DNA of 34,212 bases from Collinsella aerofaciens (GTDB lineage: Bacteria > Actinomycetota > Coriobacteriia > Coriobacteriales > Coriobacteriaceae): NCBI RefSeq assembly GCF_015558785.1, contig NZ_JADMOP010000020.1, positions 1 through 34,212 of the forward strand, in the 5' to 3' direction. The stretch's first letter is position 1. The number at the start of each line of letters is the position of its first letter. The notes beneath the pieces are model-generated. The model was not told where the DNA came from. It ran no database searches and saw only the letters and a program-made list of their open reading frames with translations. Shown here piece by piece: positions 1 through 6,772 of this stretch. The translations under genes and the position numbers were made by a program.

Positions 1-63
1 GGCTACATGTCTCCGGTCGAGTTCAGGGAGGCGGGGCTGTCCCTCCCGGAATCGTCCAAATAG
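1..63 (+). CDS. IS3-family transposase, C-terminal end only
   Basis: Frame 1 reads GYMSPVEFREAGLSLPESSK and then a TAG stop. The GYMSPVEFRE motif is the usual tail of the integrase-catalytic subunit (OrfB) of IS3-family transposases, which ends shortly after the rve domain. Only 20 codons lie in the window; the catalytic DDE residues would be to the left. I cannot define the right terminal inverted repeat of the element, so it is not possible to say whether it is intact. The following 400 bases contain no convincing full-length gene, which fits an insertion-prone intergenic region. Confidence 0.6.
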   Translation, partial: GYMSPVEFREAGLSLPESSK

Positions 64-100
64 GTGTTGCCAATCCAGCGGCGTCCCGCTCGAGGTGAGG

Positions 101-256
101 ATGCACGGGAGGAAGGGGTCCGAGCGCCTGCTCCGGCGACGCGAGGAGATGCTCGCCAGGGGCATGCCCCAGGCGAAGGCGAACGCCGCCACCGCCGCCG
201 AACTCGTGAGGTGGCTGTGGGCACTCGGCGCGATGTGCCGGGAGGCCGGCGAATAG
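101..256 (+). pseudogene. Possible C-terminal fragment of a second transposase
   Basis: A 51-codon reading frame starts at ATG 101 behind a GAGGTGAGG stretch and ends at TAG 254-256. It contains REEMLARGMPQAKAN and then AAELVRWLWALGAMCRE. The pattern of a basic helix, Ala-rich stretch and W-x-W-A-L-G resembles, from memory, the C-terminal end of IS110/IS116-type transposases of Coriobacteriia, but no catalytic part is present. It begins about 40 nt after the IS3 transposase stop, so it may be the remnant of an element into which the IS3 inserted. The frame is also open further upstream, as is common in GC-rich DNA. Alternative: a chance ORF. Confidence 0.3.
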
Positions 257-466
257 ACATAGCCCCCGTCCCGGCGAGCCGGGCAGCCTTCGGGGACACC
301 CCCGTTCTCGCTGTGCGCGCGGCGGCCGCCGCATCCGCGTCGACAGACTTGGGGAACCCCGCCGAAGGAGAGGATTGCGGGCCGCCGGAGCGGTATCCGC
401 GGATATGAGACTGAGCCGAAGGCGTCGACGACATGCCGGGGGCGGACCGGGACGGGTTCAACGGCA

Positions 467-502
467 GGCCCCGCCGACCGATTGCAGGCGGTCGGCGGGG
501 CC
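467..502. terminator. 14-bp perfect GC-rich hairpin
   Basis: GGCCCCGCCGACCG at 467-480 is perfectly complementary to 489-502 with an 8-nt loop. Neither side is followed by a clear T-run, so it may be a Rho-independent-like terminator of weak type or a structural boundary. It lies between the transposase remnants and the structured element at 519-649. Confidence 0.45.
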
Positions 503-518
503 ATTGTGGCTCTTGACA

Positions 519-649
519 GCGGATTGGGTCATATGAGCGAGACGGCGTCAGCTGAGTCGATTTGGCCCGAAAGAGGAGGGAGCACGCCTTATGGCGGCGA
601 CCGACGAATGAGCGCCAAATCGGCCAGCTGACGCCGTCGCAGCGTCAAC
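519..649. repeat. Structured intergenic element, family A, copy 1
   Basis: The element consists of a 5' flank (519-540, ending AGCGA), a left arm (541-566), a 47-nt core (567-613), a right arm (614-638) and a 3' flank (639-649, GCAGCGTCAAC). The arms are complementary over about 25 bp with a few mismatches. The core starts GAAAGAGGAGGG (569-580), then an inner hairpin with loop TTAT, then CCGACGAATGA (601-611). The second copy at 3612-3743 has the same segment lengths and conserved flanks and core but entirely different arms. It lies immediately beyond the 3' end of rnpB. Whether the active strand is plus or minus is unknown. It may be a known or new Collinsella RNA motif or a palindromic mobile element. 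Confidence 0.75.
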
Positions 650-656
650 ATAGTTG

Positions 657-1017
657 CTGAGTGGGCCTATAAGCCGGGTTCTGTCGTGAACGGTCATTTA
701 TCTTGTCTGCACGTTACCGTGCAGCTCCACGCACGCTACCCGAACGCGGACCGGGCCGGCCCATAGCGTTCCTATTCGCGCTTGCTCCGGATGGGGCTTG
801 CCAAGCCGCCGTGTTGCCACGACGCTGGTGGTCTCTTACACCACCGTTTCAGCTTTTCCCTTTACGCCTTGCGGCGCAGGTGGGAGTCTTCTTTTCTGCG
901 GCGCTTTCCGTCGGATCACTCCGCCCGGCCGTTAGCCGGCATCCCGCCCTCTGGAGCCCGGACTTTCCTCACGCGTACTGCAAACAGCACATCGCGCGAC
1001 CGTCTGGCCCACTCAGC
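657..1017 (-). ncRNA. rnpB: RNase P RNA, class A
   Basis: The minus strand contains the universally conserved core GAGGAAAGTCCGGGCTC near its 5' end. The 3' half holds GGTAACGTGCAGACAAGATAA and ACAGAACCCGGCTTAT. The terminal P1 helix is formed by GGCCCACTCAG (1007-1017, plus strand) and CTGAGTGGGCC (657-667). The length of about 360 nt and the J/P elements fit the bacterial class A ribozyme that removes 5' leaders from tRNA precursors. No protein-coding frame on either strand here is convincing. Exact ends are inferred from the P1 pairing. Confidence 0.95.
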
Positions 1018-1025
1018 AGTGCAAG

Positions 1026-1052
1026 AGTGTAGCACACCGTTGCCGCAGGCAA
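1026..1052 (-). promoter_or_regulatory. Candidate rnpB promoter
   Basis: On the minus strand TTGCCT (1047-1052) and TACACT (1026-1031) are separated by 15 nt and lie just upstream of the rnpB 5' end, giving a start about 7-10 nt downstream of the -10. The spacer is short, so the -35 assignment is uncertain. Confidence 0.4.
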
Positions 1053-1106
1053 TGGCACAACACAAGCGTTCGACACGATAAACCAAGAACCACGCCATGC
1101 AGTACA

Positions 1107-1237
1107 ATTGGGTTGTCGATGGGCAATGTCGTCAGTCGAGACGCGACCGCGCTCCGCACCCCTCCGTCTACTCGGTGCGTTCCCGCCTCCTCCCCGAGGC
1201 GGGATGTCGGCATTTTTTCATTCACCGACAACCCAAT
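1107..1237. other. Folded non-coding stretch between rnpB and rpsA
   Basis: ATTGGGTTGTCG (1107-1118) is perfectly complementary to CGACAACCCAAT (1226-1237), enclosing about 107 nt. Inside are further hairpins: CGCACC/GGTGCG and CCGCCTC/GAGGCGG. No coding frame with a ribosome binding site is seen in the 1018-1342 gap. The layout resembles a small structured RNA or a palindromic element; it lacks the GAAAGAGGAGGG core of the family A elements. It could also contribute to the rnpB upstream region. Confidence 0.45.
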
Positions 1238-1287
1238 AGCCTGTGGACAGCCCGGGTAGCATCGCGTGCATCAGCAGCGAAAGCAAA

Positions 1288-1318
1288 AAGGGACCCGTCC
1301 ATTGCGGACGGATCCCTT
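1288..1318 (-). terminator. Rho-independent terminator of rpsA
   Basis: A 13-bp stem (1288-1300 with 1306-1318, one mismatch, loop of 5) is followed on the minus strand by TTTTTGC. It lies 25 nt beyond the rpsA stop codon. Confidence 0.85.
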
Positions 1319-1342
1319 AAAACAAGTGATCGTCAAACCGAT

Positions 1343-2509
1343 TTACTCGGCGTCGGTCTCCTCGTCCTTCTTCTCGGAAGGAAGCGGGGTAACCTCGATC
1401 TCGACGCCCAGAGTCTCAGCAGCGGACTTCATGGACAGAGAGATACGACGACGGTCGAGGTCGATCTCCATGACCTTGACCTGAACCTTGTCGCCCACGT
1501 GGGTGACCTGAGAAGGCTGGTCGACGTGCTTGTTGGCCATCTCGGAGATGTGCACCAGGCCCTCGATGCCCTCGCCCAGGTCGACGAAAGCGCCAAACGG
1601 GACAAGCTTGGTCACAGTGCCCTCGACGATAGCGCCGACGGGGTACTTCTTGACCAGTGCGCGCCACGGATCCTCGGTGGTCTGCTTGAGACCCAGGGAG
1701 ATGCGCTCGCGGTTGAGATCGACGTCGAGAACCTCGACCTCGACCTCCTGGCCGACCTTGACAACCTCGGAAGGATGGTTGACGTGGTTCCAGGAGAGCT
1801 CGGAAATGTGGATGAGGCCGTCGATACCACCGAGGTCGACGAAGGCGCCGAAGTCGACGATGGAGGAAACGGTGCCCTGGAGACGCATGCCAGACTTGAG
1901 CTTGGACAGGATCTCGGAGCGCTCGGCCTTACGGGACTCCTCGAGCACGACGCGACGGGAGAGGACGACGTTGTTGCGGTTGCGGTCCATCTCGATGACG
2001 CGGGCCTCGATGCGGGTGCCCATGTAGGAGGTGAGGTCCTTGACGCGACGGAGGTCGACGAGGGAGGCGGGCAGGAAGCCACGCAGGCCGATGTCGAGGA
2101 TCAGGCCGCCCTTGACAACCTCGATAACCTCGCCCTCGACGTTCTCGCCGGAGTTGAACTTCTCCTCGATGCGGTTCCAAGCACGCTCGTACTCGGCACG
2201 CTTCTTGGACAGGACCAGACGACCGTCCTTGTCCTCCTTCTGGAGTACCAGAGCCTCGATGGGATCACCGAGTGCAACGATGTCTGCAGGGTTAGCGTCC
2301 TTGCGGATGGACAGCTCGCGGACCGGGATAACGCCCTCGGACTTGAATCCGATGTCAACGAGCACCTCGTCATGCTCGATCTTAACGACAGTGCCGTTAA
2401 CGAGATCGCCCTCATCAAAGTCGGTAATCGTACCGTCGATGAGGTTGTTCATCTCCTCCTCGTTGACATCGTCAAGAGAGAAAATGGACGAGTTCTGAAT
2501 CTCACTCAA
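1343..2509 (-). CDS. rpsA: 30S ribosomal protein S1
   Basis: The 388-residue protein has four S1 (OB-fold) RNA-binding repeats at about residues 35-103, 121-188, 206-275 and 291-361. The last two carry the classical VDFGAFVDLGGIDGLIHISE and PFGAFVDLGEGIEGLVHISE signatures. The C-terminus is acidic (EKKDEETDAE). Four repeats rather than the six of E. coli is the usual actinobacterial form. S1 binds mRNA leaders and helps start translation on the 30S subunit. The start is a TTG codon (2507-2509), chosen because GAAAGGGG lies about 7 nt upstream and the N-terminus MSEIQNSS precedes the first repeat naturally; the next in-frame ATG would be codon 20. It is monocistronic, with its own terminator downstream. 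No LytB/IspH fusion is present. Confidence 0.95.
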   Translation of the reverse strand: MSEIQNSSIFSLDDVNEEEMNNLIDGTITDFDEGDLVNGTVVKIEHDEVLVDIGFKSEGVIPVRELSIRKDANPADIVALGDPIEALVLQKEDKDGRLVLSKKRAEYERAWNRIEEKFNSGENVEGEVIEVVKGGLILDIGLRGFLPASLVDLRRVKDLTSYMGTRIEARVIEMDRNRNNVVLSRRVVLEESRKAERSEILSKLKSGMRLQGTVSSIVDFGAFVDLGGIDGLIHISELSWNHVNHPSEVVKVGQEVEVEVLDVDLNRERISLGLKQTTEDPWRALVKKYPVGAIVEGTVTKLVPFGAFVDLGEGIEGLVHISEMANKHVDQPSQVTHVGDKVQVKVMEIDLDRRRISLSMKSAAETLGVEIEVTPLPSEKKDEETDAE

Positions 2510-2685
2510 AGGTGGACCCCTTTCGAACTACGGGGCCCCGATTGCTAGGACCTACAGAAGGGTGCGACAAGCACACAACGTTTAGGAACACTCGGGAGCC
2601 GACAGATACTAATGTGACGCTTATGCAATCACGTTCGTATAGGTTACGGGGAAATGAGTTCGATTTCAAGCGTGAACTGCGATTT

Positions 2686-2715
2686 TTTACTCGTGTGGAG
2701 ACTTTTTCGTAATCT
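2686..2715 (+). promoter_or_regulatory. Weak candidate promoter of the HAD phosphatase gene
   Basis: TTTACT (2686-2691) and TAATCT (2710-2715) are separated by 18 nt, about 110 nt upstream of the GTG start at 2825. An imperfect GGAGAC/GTCTCC inverted repeat overlaps this site. Purely a consensus match. Confidence 0.3.
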
Positions 2716-2824
2716 TATGAACACACGTCTCCGCAACTTGACGATAACCAGCCAGGCATTCGGCTTTGGGGTAAAGTATCCGGAGCCAACGATTCTAGAT
2801 CGATTTTTCGAGAAAGGTGCCCGC

Positions 2825-3583
2825 GTGCTCAAAGCAGTCGTTTTCGATATGGACGAAACGCTTCTCAGCATCAACCTCAACGCGTTCATCCTTCGCTATT
2901 TTAAGGATGTCTCTTCGATGCTCGCGGATATCGGGCGCCGCAGCCGCGGTGGCACGATGGCGCGCCTCGGCACCATCCTGGTCGACCTCAACGCCAATCG
3001 CCGCAGCGGCACGGACAACCGCACCAATCTTGAGTTTTACCAAGAAGAGGTCGAGCGCCGATGCGGGATCTGCCTCTCCGATCCCCTCATCTACGAGGCG
3101 TTTACCTACTATGACCGCGAAGTTCTTCCGTACAAGAACGACGATATCATTAACGCCCACGCCATGCCGGGCGCACACGCCGCGCTCCAGGCCGTACAGG
3201 ACGCAGGGCTGCGCTGCGCGCTCTTTACCAACCCCAGCTTTCCCCAGGGGGCCATCGAGTGCCGCATGGGTTGGGGCGACCTGGCCGACGCCCCCTTTGA
3301 ACTCGTGACGCACATGGGAAACGCCACCCGCTGCAAGCCCGATGCCACCTACTATCTAGAGCAGCTTCAGGTGATGGGGCTCGAGCCACACGAGGTCCTT
3401 ATGGTGGGCAACGATCCCAAGCGCGACTTCCCCAGTCCCGCCTGCGGCATTCAAACTGCCTATGTTGGCCAGGGAAAACCCGGCCGAGCCACCTGGCGCG
3501 GAACCATGGAAGACTTCGCCCGCGACTTTAACGCCGTAATCGAAGCCTTCTACGAACACCAAGTAGCCGACGAACTGTCGTAG
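2825..3583 (+). CDS. HAD-superfamily hydrolase (phosphatase)
   Basis: The 252-residue protein begins VLKAVVFDMDETL, which is HAD motif I with the nucleophile and acid/base aspartates. It continues with ALFTNPSFPQ (motif II, Thr), a Lys in RCKPDATYY (motif III) and GNDPKRDF (motif IV, Mg-binding Asp). The helical cap between motif I and II (about residues 15-110) suggests subclass I. Such enzymes dephosphorylate small metabolites; the substrate cannot be read from sequence. The GTG start at 2825 is preferred over longer frames because GAGAAAGG lies 8 nt upstream and motif I normally sits at the very N-terminus. It stands alone, between rpsA (divergent) and the desulfidase gene (convergent). 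Confidence 0.85.
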   Translation: MLKAVVFDMDETLLSINLNAFILRYFKDVSSMLADIGRRSRGGTMARLGTILVDLNANRRSGTDNRTNLEFYQEEVERRCGICLSDPLIYEAFTYYDREVLPYKNDDIINAHAMPGAHAALQAVQDAGLRCALFTNPSFPQGAIECRMGWGDLADAPFELVTHMGNATRCKPDATYYLEQLQVMGLEPHEVLMVGNDPKRDFPSPACGIQTAYVGQGKPGRATWRGTMEDFARDFNAVIEAFYEHQVADELS

Positions 3584-3611
3584 GACCCCTCGCTCCAAAC
3601 CAAATATCGCC

Positions 3612-3743
3612 GCAGGTTGAGCACAAGTCAGCGAAAATGCCCCTAAGCGAGCAATGTGCCTTGAAAGAGGAGGGCATAGGCCTTCTGGCCATGCCCGACG
3701 ATTGAAAGGCAGATTGCCGCTTAGGGGCATTTGCAGCGTCGAC
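3612..3743. repeat. Structured intergenic element, family A, copy 2
   Basis: The plan is the same as copy 1 at 519-649: 5' flank 3612-3634 ending AGCGA, left arm 3635-3660 (26 nt), core 3661-3707 (47 nt), right arm 3708-3732 (25 nt), 3' flank 3733-3743 (GCAGCGTCGAC). The outermost 15 bp of the arms are perfect. The core carries GAAAGAGGAGGG (3663-3674) and CCGACGATTGA (3695-3705) around an inner hairpin with a bulged A and loop TTCT. Arm sequence is unrelated to copy 1 although length and pairing are kept. It lies in the convergent gap between a HAD phosphatase and the desulfidase gene. Confidence 0.75.
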
Positions 3744-3745
3744 TG

Positions 3746-3773
3746 GTTACGCGGTTTGGTAAAACCGCGTAAC
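3746..3773 (-). terminator. 12-bp hairpin at the end of the desulfidase gene
   Basis: GTTACGCGGTTT (3746-3757) is perfectly complementary to AAACCGCGTAAC (3762-3773) with a 4-nt loop, touching the minus-strand stop codon. No clear T-run follows on either strand, so termination strength is uncertain. Confidence 0.5.
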
Positions 3774-5092
3774 TAGCACACCTGGGTTTTGCCGATCATG
3801 ATGTTGAGGATCTCGATGTCGGTGTCCTTCATGCCCACGCGGCCTACGTAGCCCATACTGGCGATTGTCTGCTCAACGGTATCTTGGATCAGGCCCTCGC
3901 CGGCGCGGAAGCCGCGACCCTGCATGGCCATATCATGGCCCAGAATCGCCGCATCGACGGCAGCCGAGATCTTGGCGGCACAGCTCGCCTTGGCGCCGTC
4001 GCACACGATGCCGCCCACGTTACCGAGCGTGTTCGAGACGGTCGCGCCAATCTGTTCGCGCGTGCCACCGCACAGCCAGGTAATCGCAGCGCCGGCGCCG
4101 CACGCAGCGCAAATAGCACCGCAAAACGCCGAAAGCGCACCAATATAGCTCTTGATATGCACGGCGATAAGATCGGACAGCATCACGGCGCGCACCAGGC
4201 GCTCGTGGTCGCAACGCAGGTACTCGGCATACTCCATGACGGGCAATGCGCAGGTAATGCCCTGATTGCCCGAGCCACACACAATGGCGACCGGCAGCGC
4301 GCAACCGTTCATGCGGGCGTCGGACCCGGCGGCCGCACGGGCACGGGCGCGGCAGGCGACGTCATCGGCACGAGCACCCAGCAGCGTACGGCCCACCTCG
4401 GCGCCCCAAGCGTGCGCGAGACCCTCGGCACTGATCGCGCCATTCAGCTCAATCTGACGCTCAACGGCAGCGCGGGCGTCCTCAATGTCACCGTCCTCGA
4501 TAAAGTCGATGATGGTCTCGATCGACATGGGCGTGTCGGCGTTATCTGCCGCACGCTCGGCCACCACGCGCTCGGCGCAGGCGGCGCACTCCCCCGCCGA
4601 CTTACCGCATACCGGAATACCGTCGAGCGTATGGCACGTGACATTAGTGTGGTGATCGGTAATCTCGACGACCGCGGTATGGCCCCCGGCCGTGGCAGTC
4701 ACCTTGATGTAGAGGTTGGGCACACCCTCGACAAGCGATACATCGCAGTAGTCGGCGTCGGCGAGGAGCTCGGCCACGCGAGCACGGTCTTCATCGTTAA
4801 CGCTCTCGAGCACCTCGAGCGCGCTTTTGGCGTCGCCGCCCACGGCACCCAGCACGGCCGCGGCTTCAATACCGTGCATACCGCCCGAGTTGGGCACGGT
4901 CACGCTCTTAACGTTCTTGATGATGTTGCCCGAGCAGGCAACATCCATATGATCGGGCTCGTAACCGAGCGTCTGGCTCGCCAGCGCTGCTGCATAGGCA
5001 ACGGCAATGGGCTCGGTGCAGCCGAGTGCACAGACAAGCTCGCGGTTCAAAACATCGCAAAACGCGGCATCACGAAGGGAATCGGTAGGCAT
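3773..5092 (-). CDS. cyuA: L-cysteine desulfidase family protein (UPF0597)
   Basis: The 439-residue protein has the N-terminal LGCTEP motif with Cys25, and further cysteines in CGAICAACGAG and GGIVCDGAKASC. These cysteines match the family in which Cys25 acts in catalysis and the others bind a [4Fe-4S] cluster. The archaeal prototype breaks L-cysteine into pyruvate, ammonia and sulphide; E. coli YhaM/CyuA does the same under anaerobic conditions. The predicted protein is cytosolic and full length. The ATG start at 5092 follows AGGAG with 6 nt spacing. It stands alone, divergent from rpiB. Relatives may also act on L-serine, so the substrate is inferred from the family. No transporter gene such as cyuP is adjacent. 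Confidence 0.85.
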   Translation of the reverse strand: MPTDSLRDAAFCDVLNRELVCALGCTEPIAVAYAAALASQTLGYEPDHMDVACSGNIIKNVKSVTVPNSGGMHGIEAAAVLGAVGGDAKSALEVLESVNDEDRARVAELLADADYCDVSLVEGVPNLYIKVTATAGGHTAVVEITDHHTNVTCHTLDGIPVCGKSAGECAACAERVVAERAADNADTPMSIETIIDFIEDGDIEDARAAVERQIELNGAISAEGLAHAWGAEVGRTLLGARADDVACRARARAAAGSDARMNGCALPVAIVCGSGNQGITCALPVMEYAEYLRCDHERLVRAVMLSDLIAVHIKSYIGALSAFCGAICAACGAGAAITWLCGGTREQIGATVSNTLGNVGGIVCDGAKASCAAKISAAVDAAILGHDMAMQGRGFRAGEGLIQDTVEQTIASMGYVGRVGMKDTDIEILNIMIGKTQVC

Positions 5093-5147
5093 AGGTATCT
5101 CCTGCTTGCATAACGGGCTTGGCTCTCAAAAATAGTTAGCTCCTTTA

Positions 5148-5167
5148 TTTGATAACAATGCATCAAA
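5148..5167. promoter_or_regulatory. Palindrome between divergent cyuA and rpiB
   Basis: TTTGAT (5148-5153) and ATCAAA (5162-5167) form a 6-bp inverted repeat with an 8-nt spacer, about 55 nt upstream of the cyuA start. It could be an operator. The spacing does not match the FNR consensus (4 nt between half sites). The rest of the 5093-5363 gap shows no gene with a ribosome binding site. Confidence 0.3.
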
Positions 5168-5363
5168 AACTGCAACCATGGTTCCGGCGGACGGCGCTCA
5201 AGCACAAACTGACAGCATTCATTCATGAGAAGCCGGTCTTGTTGCATGCTAAAGCGTTTGACCAAAAAACGCCCGAGCGTTTACGCAAAAGTCGCGCTAT
5301 CATGCAGTCGAACGCGGTAAAACCTTTAGCATTTGCGCCGCACAGACCAGAGAGGAACCACTC

Positions 5364-5831
5364 ATGAAGATTGGTATCGGCAACGACCACGCCGCCGTCG
5401 AGCTCAAGAACATCATCTCCGAGCACCTGAAGGAGCGCGGCTGCGAGGTCGTGAACTTTGGCACCGACACCTCCGAGAGCTTTGACTACCCCATCGCCGG
5501 CTACAAGGTGGGTAAGGCCGTTGCCAACGGCGACGTCGACCTGGGCATCCTCATCTGTGGCACCGGTGTCGGGATTAGCCTGGCTGCCAACAAGGTCGAG
5601 GGCGTACGCGCCGTCGTGTGCTCCGAGCCCTTCAGCGCCAAGCTCTCCCGCATGCACAACAACACCAACGTGCTCGCCTTTGGTGCCCGTGTCGTGGGCT
5701 CCGAGCTCGCTAAGATGATCGTCGACGAGTGGCTCGACGCCGAGTTTGAGGGCGGCCGTCACGAGCGTCGCGTTAACCTCCTCAACGAGATCGATCACAC
5801 GCGCGGCCTCAAGGTCGTCGACGAGGCCTAA
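5364..5831 (+). CDS. rpiB: Ribose-5-phosphate isomerase B
   Basis: The 155-residue protein matches the RpiB/LacAB fold. It starts MKIGIGNDHAAVELK with the Asp8-His9 pair, and has the active-site cysteine Cys65 in GILICGTGVGISLAANK and the NVLAFGARVVG motif. It interconverts ribose 5-phosphate and ribulose 5-phosphate in the non-oxidative pentose phosphate pathway. LacA/LacB and allose-phosphate isomerases share the fold, but no galactose or allose genes are nearby, so RpiB is the best call. The ATG at 5364 follows AGAGGAA. The gene is monocistronic and ends at a strong terminator. Confidence 0.9.
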   Translation: MKIGIGNDHAAVELKNIISEHLKERGCEVVNFGTDTSESFDYPIAGYKVGKAVANGDVDLGILICGTGVGISLAANKVEGVRAVVCSEPFSAKLSRMHNNTNVLAFGARVVGSELAKMIVDEWLDAEFEGGRHERRVNLLNEIDHTRGLKVVDEA

Positions 5832-5857
5832 ACCACTCAGTGCCACAAGCTAACAGC

Positions 5858-5894
5858 AGGGGCCCGCTCGGAACTCATGACCGAGCGGACCCCT
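5858..5894 (+). terminator. Terminator of rpiB
   Basis: A 14-bp stem (5858-5871 with 5881-5894, one mismatch, loop 9) follows the rpiB stop by 26 nt and is followed by TCATAGATTTTGG. Confidence 0.7.
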
Positions 5895-5914
5895 TCATAG
5901 ATTTTGGAATAAAA

Positions 5915-5944
5915 GGGCGCCGCGGATGGAGTTCCGCGGCGCCC
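5915..5944 (-). terminator. Terminator of ndk
   Basis: A perfect 12-bp stem (5915-5926 with 5933-5944, loop 6) is followed on the minus strand by TTTTATTCC, about 40 nt beyond the ndk stop. Confidence 0.85.
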
Positions 5945-5982
5945 AAGCCACACGCTAACAGCTTTAAGGAGTCAAAGCTGGT

Positions 5983-6387
5983 TTAGCCAAAGAAGCGCTT
6001 GATCTCAATCTCGGCGTTCTCCAGGCAGTCGGAGCCGTGGATCACGTTGGCGTTGACATCGACGGCAAAGTCGCCGCGGATGGTACCAGGAGCAGCGTCA
6101 AGCGGATTAGTAGCGCCCATGAGGGTGCGCATCTTAGCAACAGCGGAGAGACCGGAAACGACCATCTTGACGACCGGACCGCTCGTCATAAAGTCGCAGA
6201 GACCGCCAAAGAAGGGCTTGTCGGCCAGATGGGCGTAGTGCTCCTCGACGGTAGCGCGCTCGAGCGTGGTCATCTCCATGCGCTCGATAACAAGGCCGCT
6301 GCGCTCAATGCGAGCAACGATCTCGCCGATCTTGCGGTCGCGCACGGCGTCGGGCTTAATCATGATGAAGGTCTTCTCGATAGCCAT
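5983..6387 (-). CDS. ndk: Nucleoside diphosphate kinase
   Basis: The 134-residue protein begins MAIEKTFIMIKPDAV and contains NVIHGSD with the phosphohistidine His117, both diagnostic of NDK. It transfers the gamma phosphate of ATP to other nucleoside diphosphates through this histidine and so balances the NTP and dNTP pools. The length is typical. The ATG at 6387 follows GAAAGG with about 9 nt spacing. The gene is monocistronic, with a consensus-like promoter 65-95 nt upstream and its own terminator. Confidence 0.95.
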   Translation of the reverse strand: MAIEKTFIMIKPDAVRDRKIGEIVARIERSGLVIERMEMTTLERATVEEHYAHLADKPFFGGLCDFMTSGPVVKMVVSGLSAVAKMRTLMGATNPLDAAPGTIRGDFAVDVNANVIHGSDCLENAEIEIKRFFG

Positions 6388-6451
6388 AAAAGTAGCCTTT
6401 CAAGTAGGTTCGCGCGTGCCCAAGTCCCATTCCGGCACCCGCCTGGACTGC

Positions 6452-6480
6452 ATCGTAACAGAGTTTTAGCTGCAGTTAAA
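6452..6480 (-). promoter_or_regulatory. Promoter of ndk
   Basis: On the minus strand TTTAAC (6475-6480) and TACGAT (6452-6457) are separated by exactly 17 nt, a good primary-sigma match. Transcription would start near 6445, giving a leader of about 58 nt. Confidence 0.6.
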
Positions 6481-6693
6481 CAAAAAGCTGTTTATTGAAA
6501 CGTTGCAATTTATTAAAGCGCTCCATATGTGTCACTTCTGTTTCGAAGCCCGATTAGAGTACCATCCGACCGCCCATCAACCGCGCCGAACAGAGCAGGC
6601 GGTCGGTTGCCGCCCGCGAACGTATCCCCTTCACAACCTGCCCAAAGGTCCTACAGAAGTTCTCGACAAGCCCCTCCCCCATAGCAACAAAAT
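6481..6693. other. Intergenic stretch without a gene, with a 9-bp inverted repeat
   Basis: Between the ndk promoter and the argH terminator I see no reading frame with a ribosome binding site. CCGACCGCC (6566-6574) is complementary to GGCGGTCGG (6598-6606), enclosing 23 nt. This may be a structural remnant. Confidence 0.4.
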
Positions 6694-6721
6694 ACGGGCT
6701 CCCACATCAGCAGGCGCCCGT
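6694..6721 (-). terminator. Probable terminator of argH
   Basis: ACGGGC (6694-6699) pairs with GCCCGT (6716-6721), with further possible pairs inside the loop, and is followed on the minus strand by ATTTTGTT. It lies 52 nt beyond the argH stop. Confidence 0.5.
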
Positions 6722-6772
6722 AAAGCGAAAACGATTTATCAATAAATGGACAATACGTCTTCAGCCAAACCT

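Noticed and set aside
64-461. Long overlapping frames on both strands at the left end
   Set aside because: They are Arg/Ala/Pro-rich, typical of shadow frames in GC-rich DNA, without ribosome binding sites or recognisable motifs. Only the short plus-strand frame at 101-256 looked transposase-like.
703-1081. Plus-strand ORFs over the RNase P RNA
   Set aside because: The minus strand here is clearly rnpB, so these frames are chance.
1097-2548. 483-codon plus-strand ORF over rpsA
   Set aside because: Antisense shadow of a conserved ribosomal protein gene; the Leu/Asp-rich repetitive sequence is an artefact of the reverse frame.
5148-5167. FNR/ArcA-type site in the cyuA-rpiB gap
   Set aside because: The half sites are 8 nt apart rather than 4, so it does not fit FNR; kept only as a generic palindrome.
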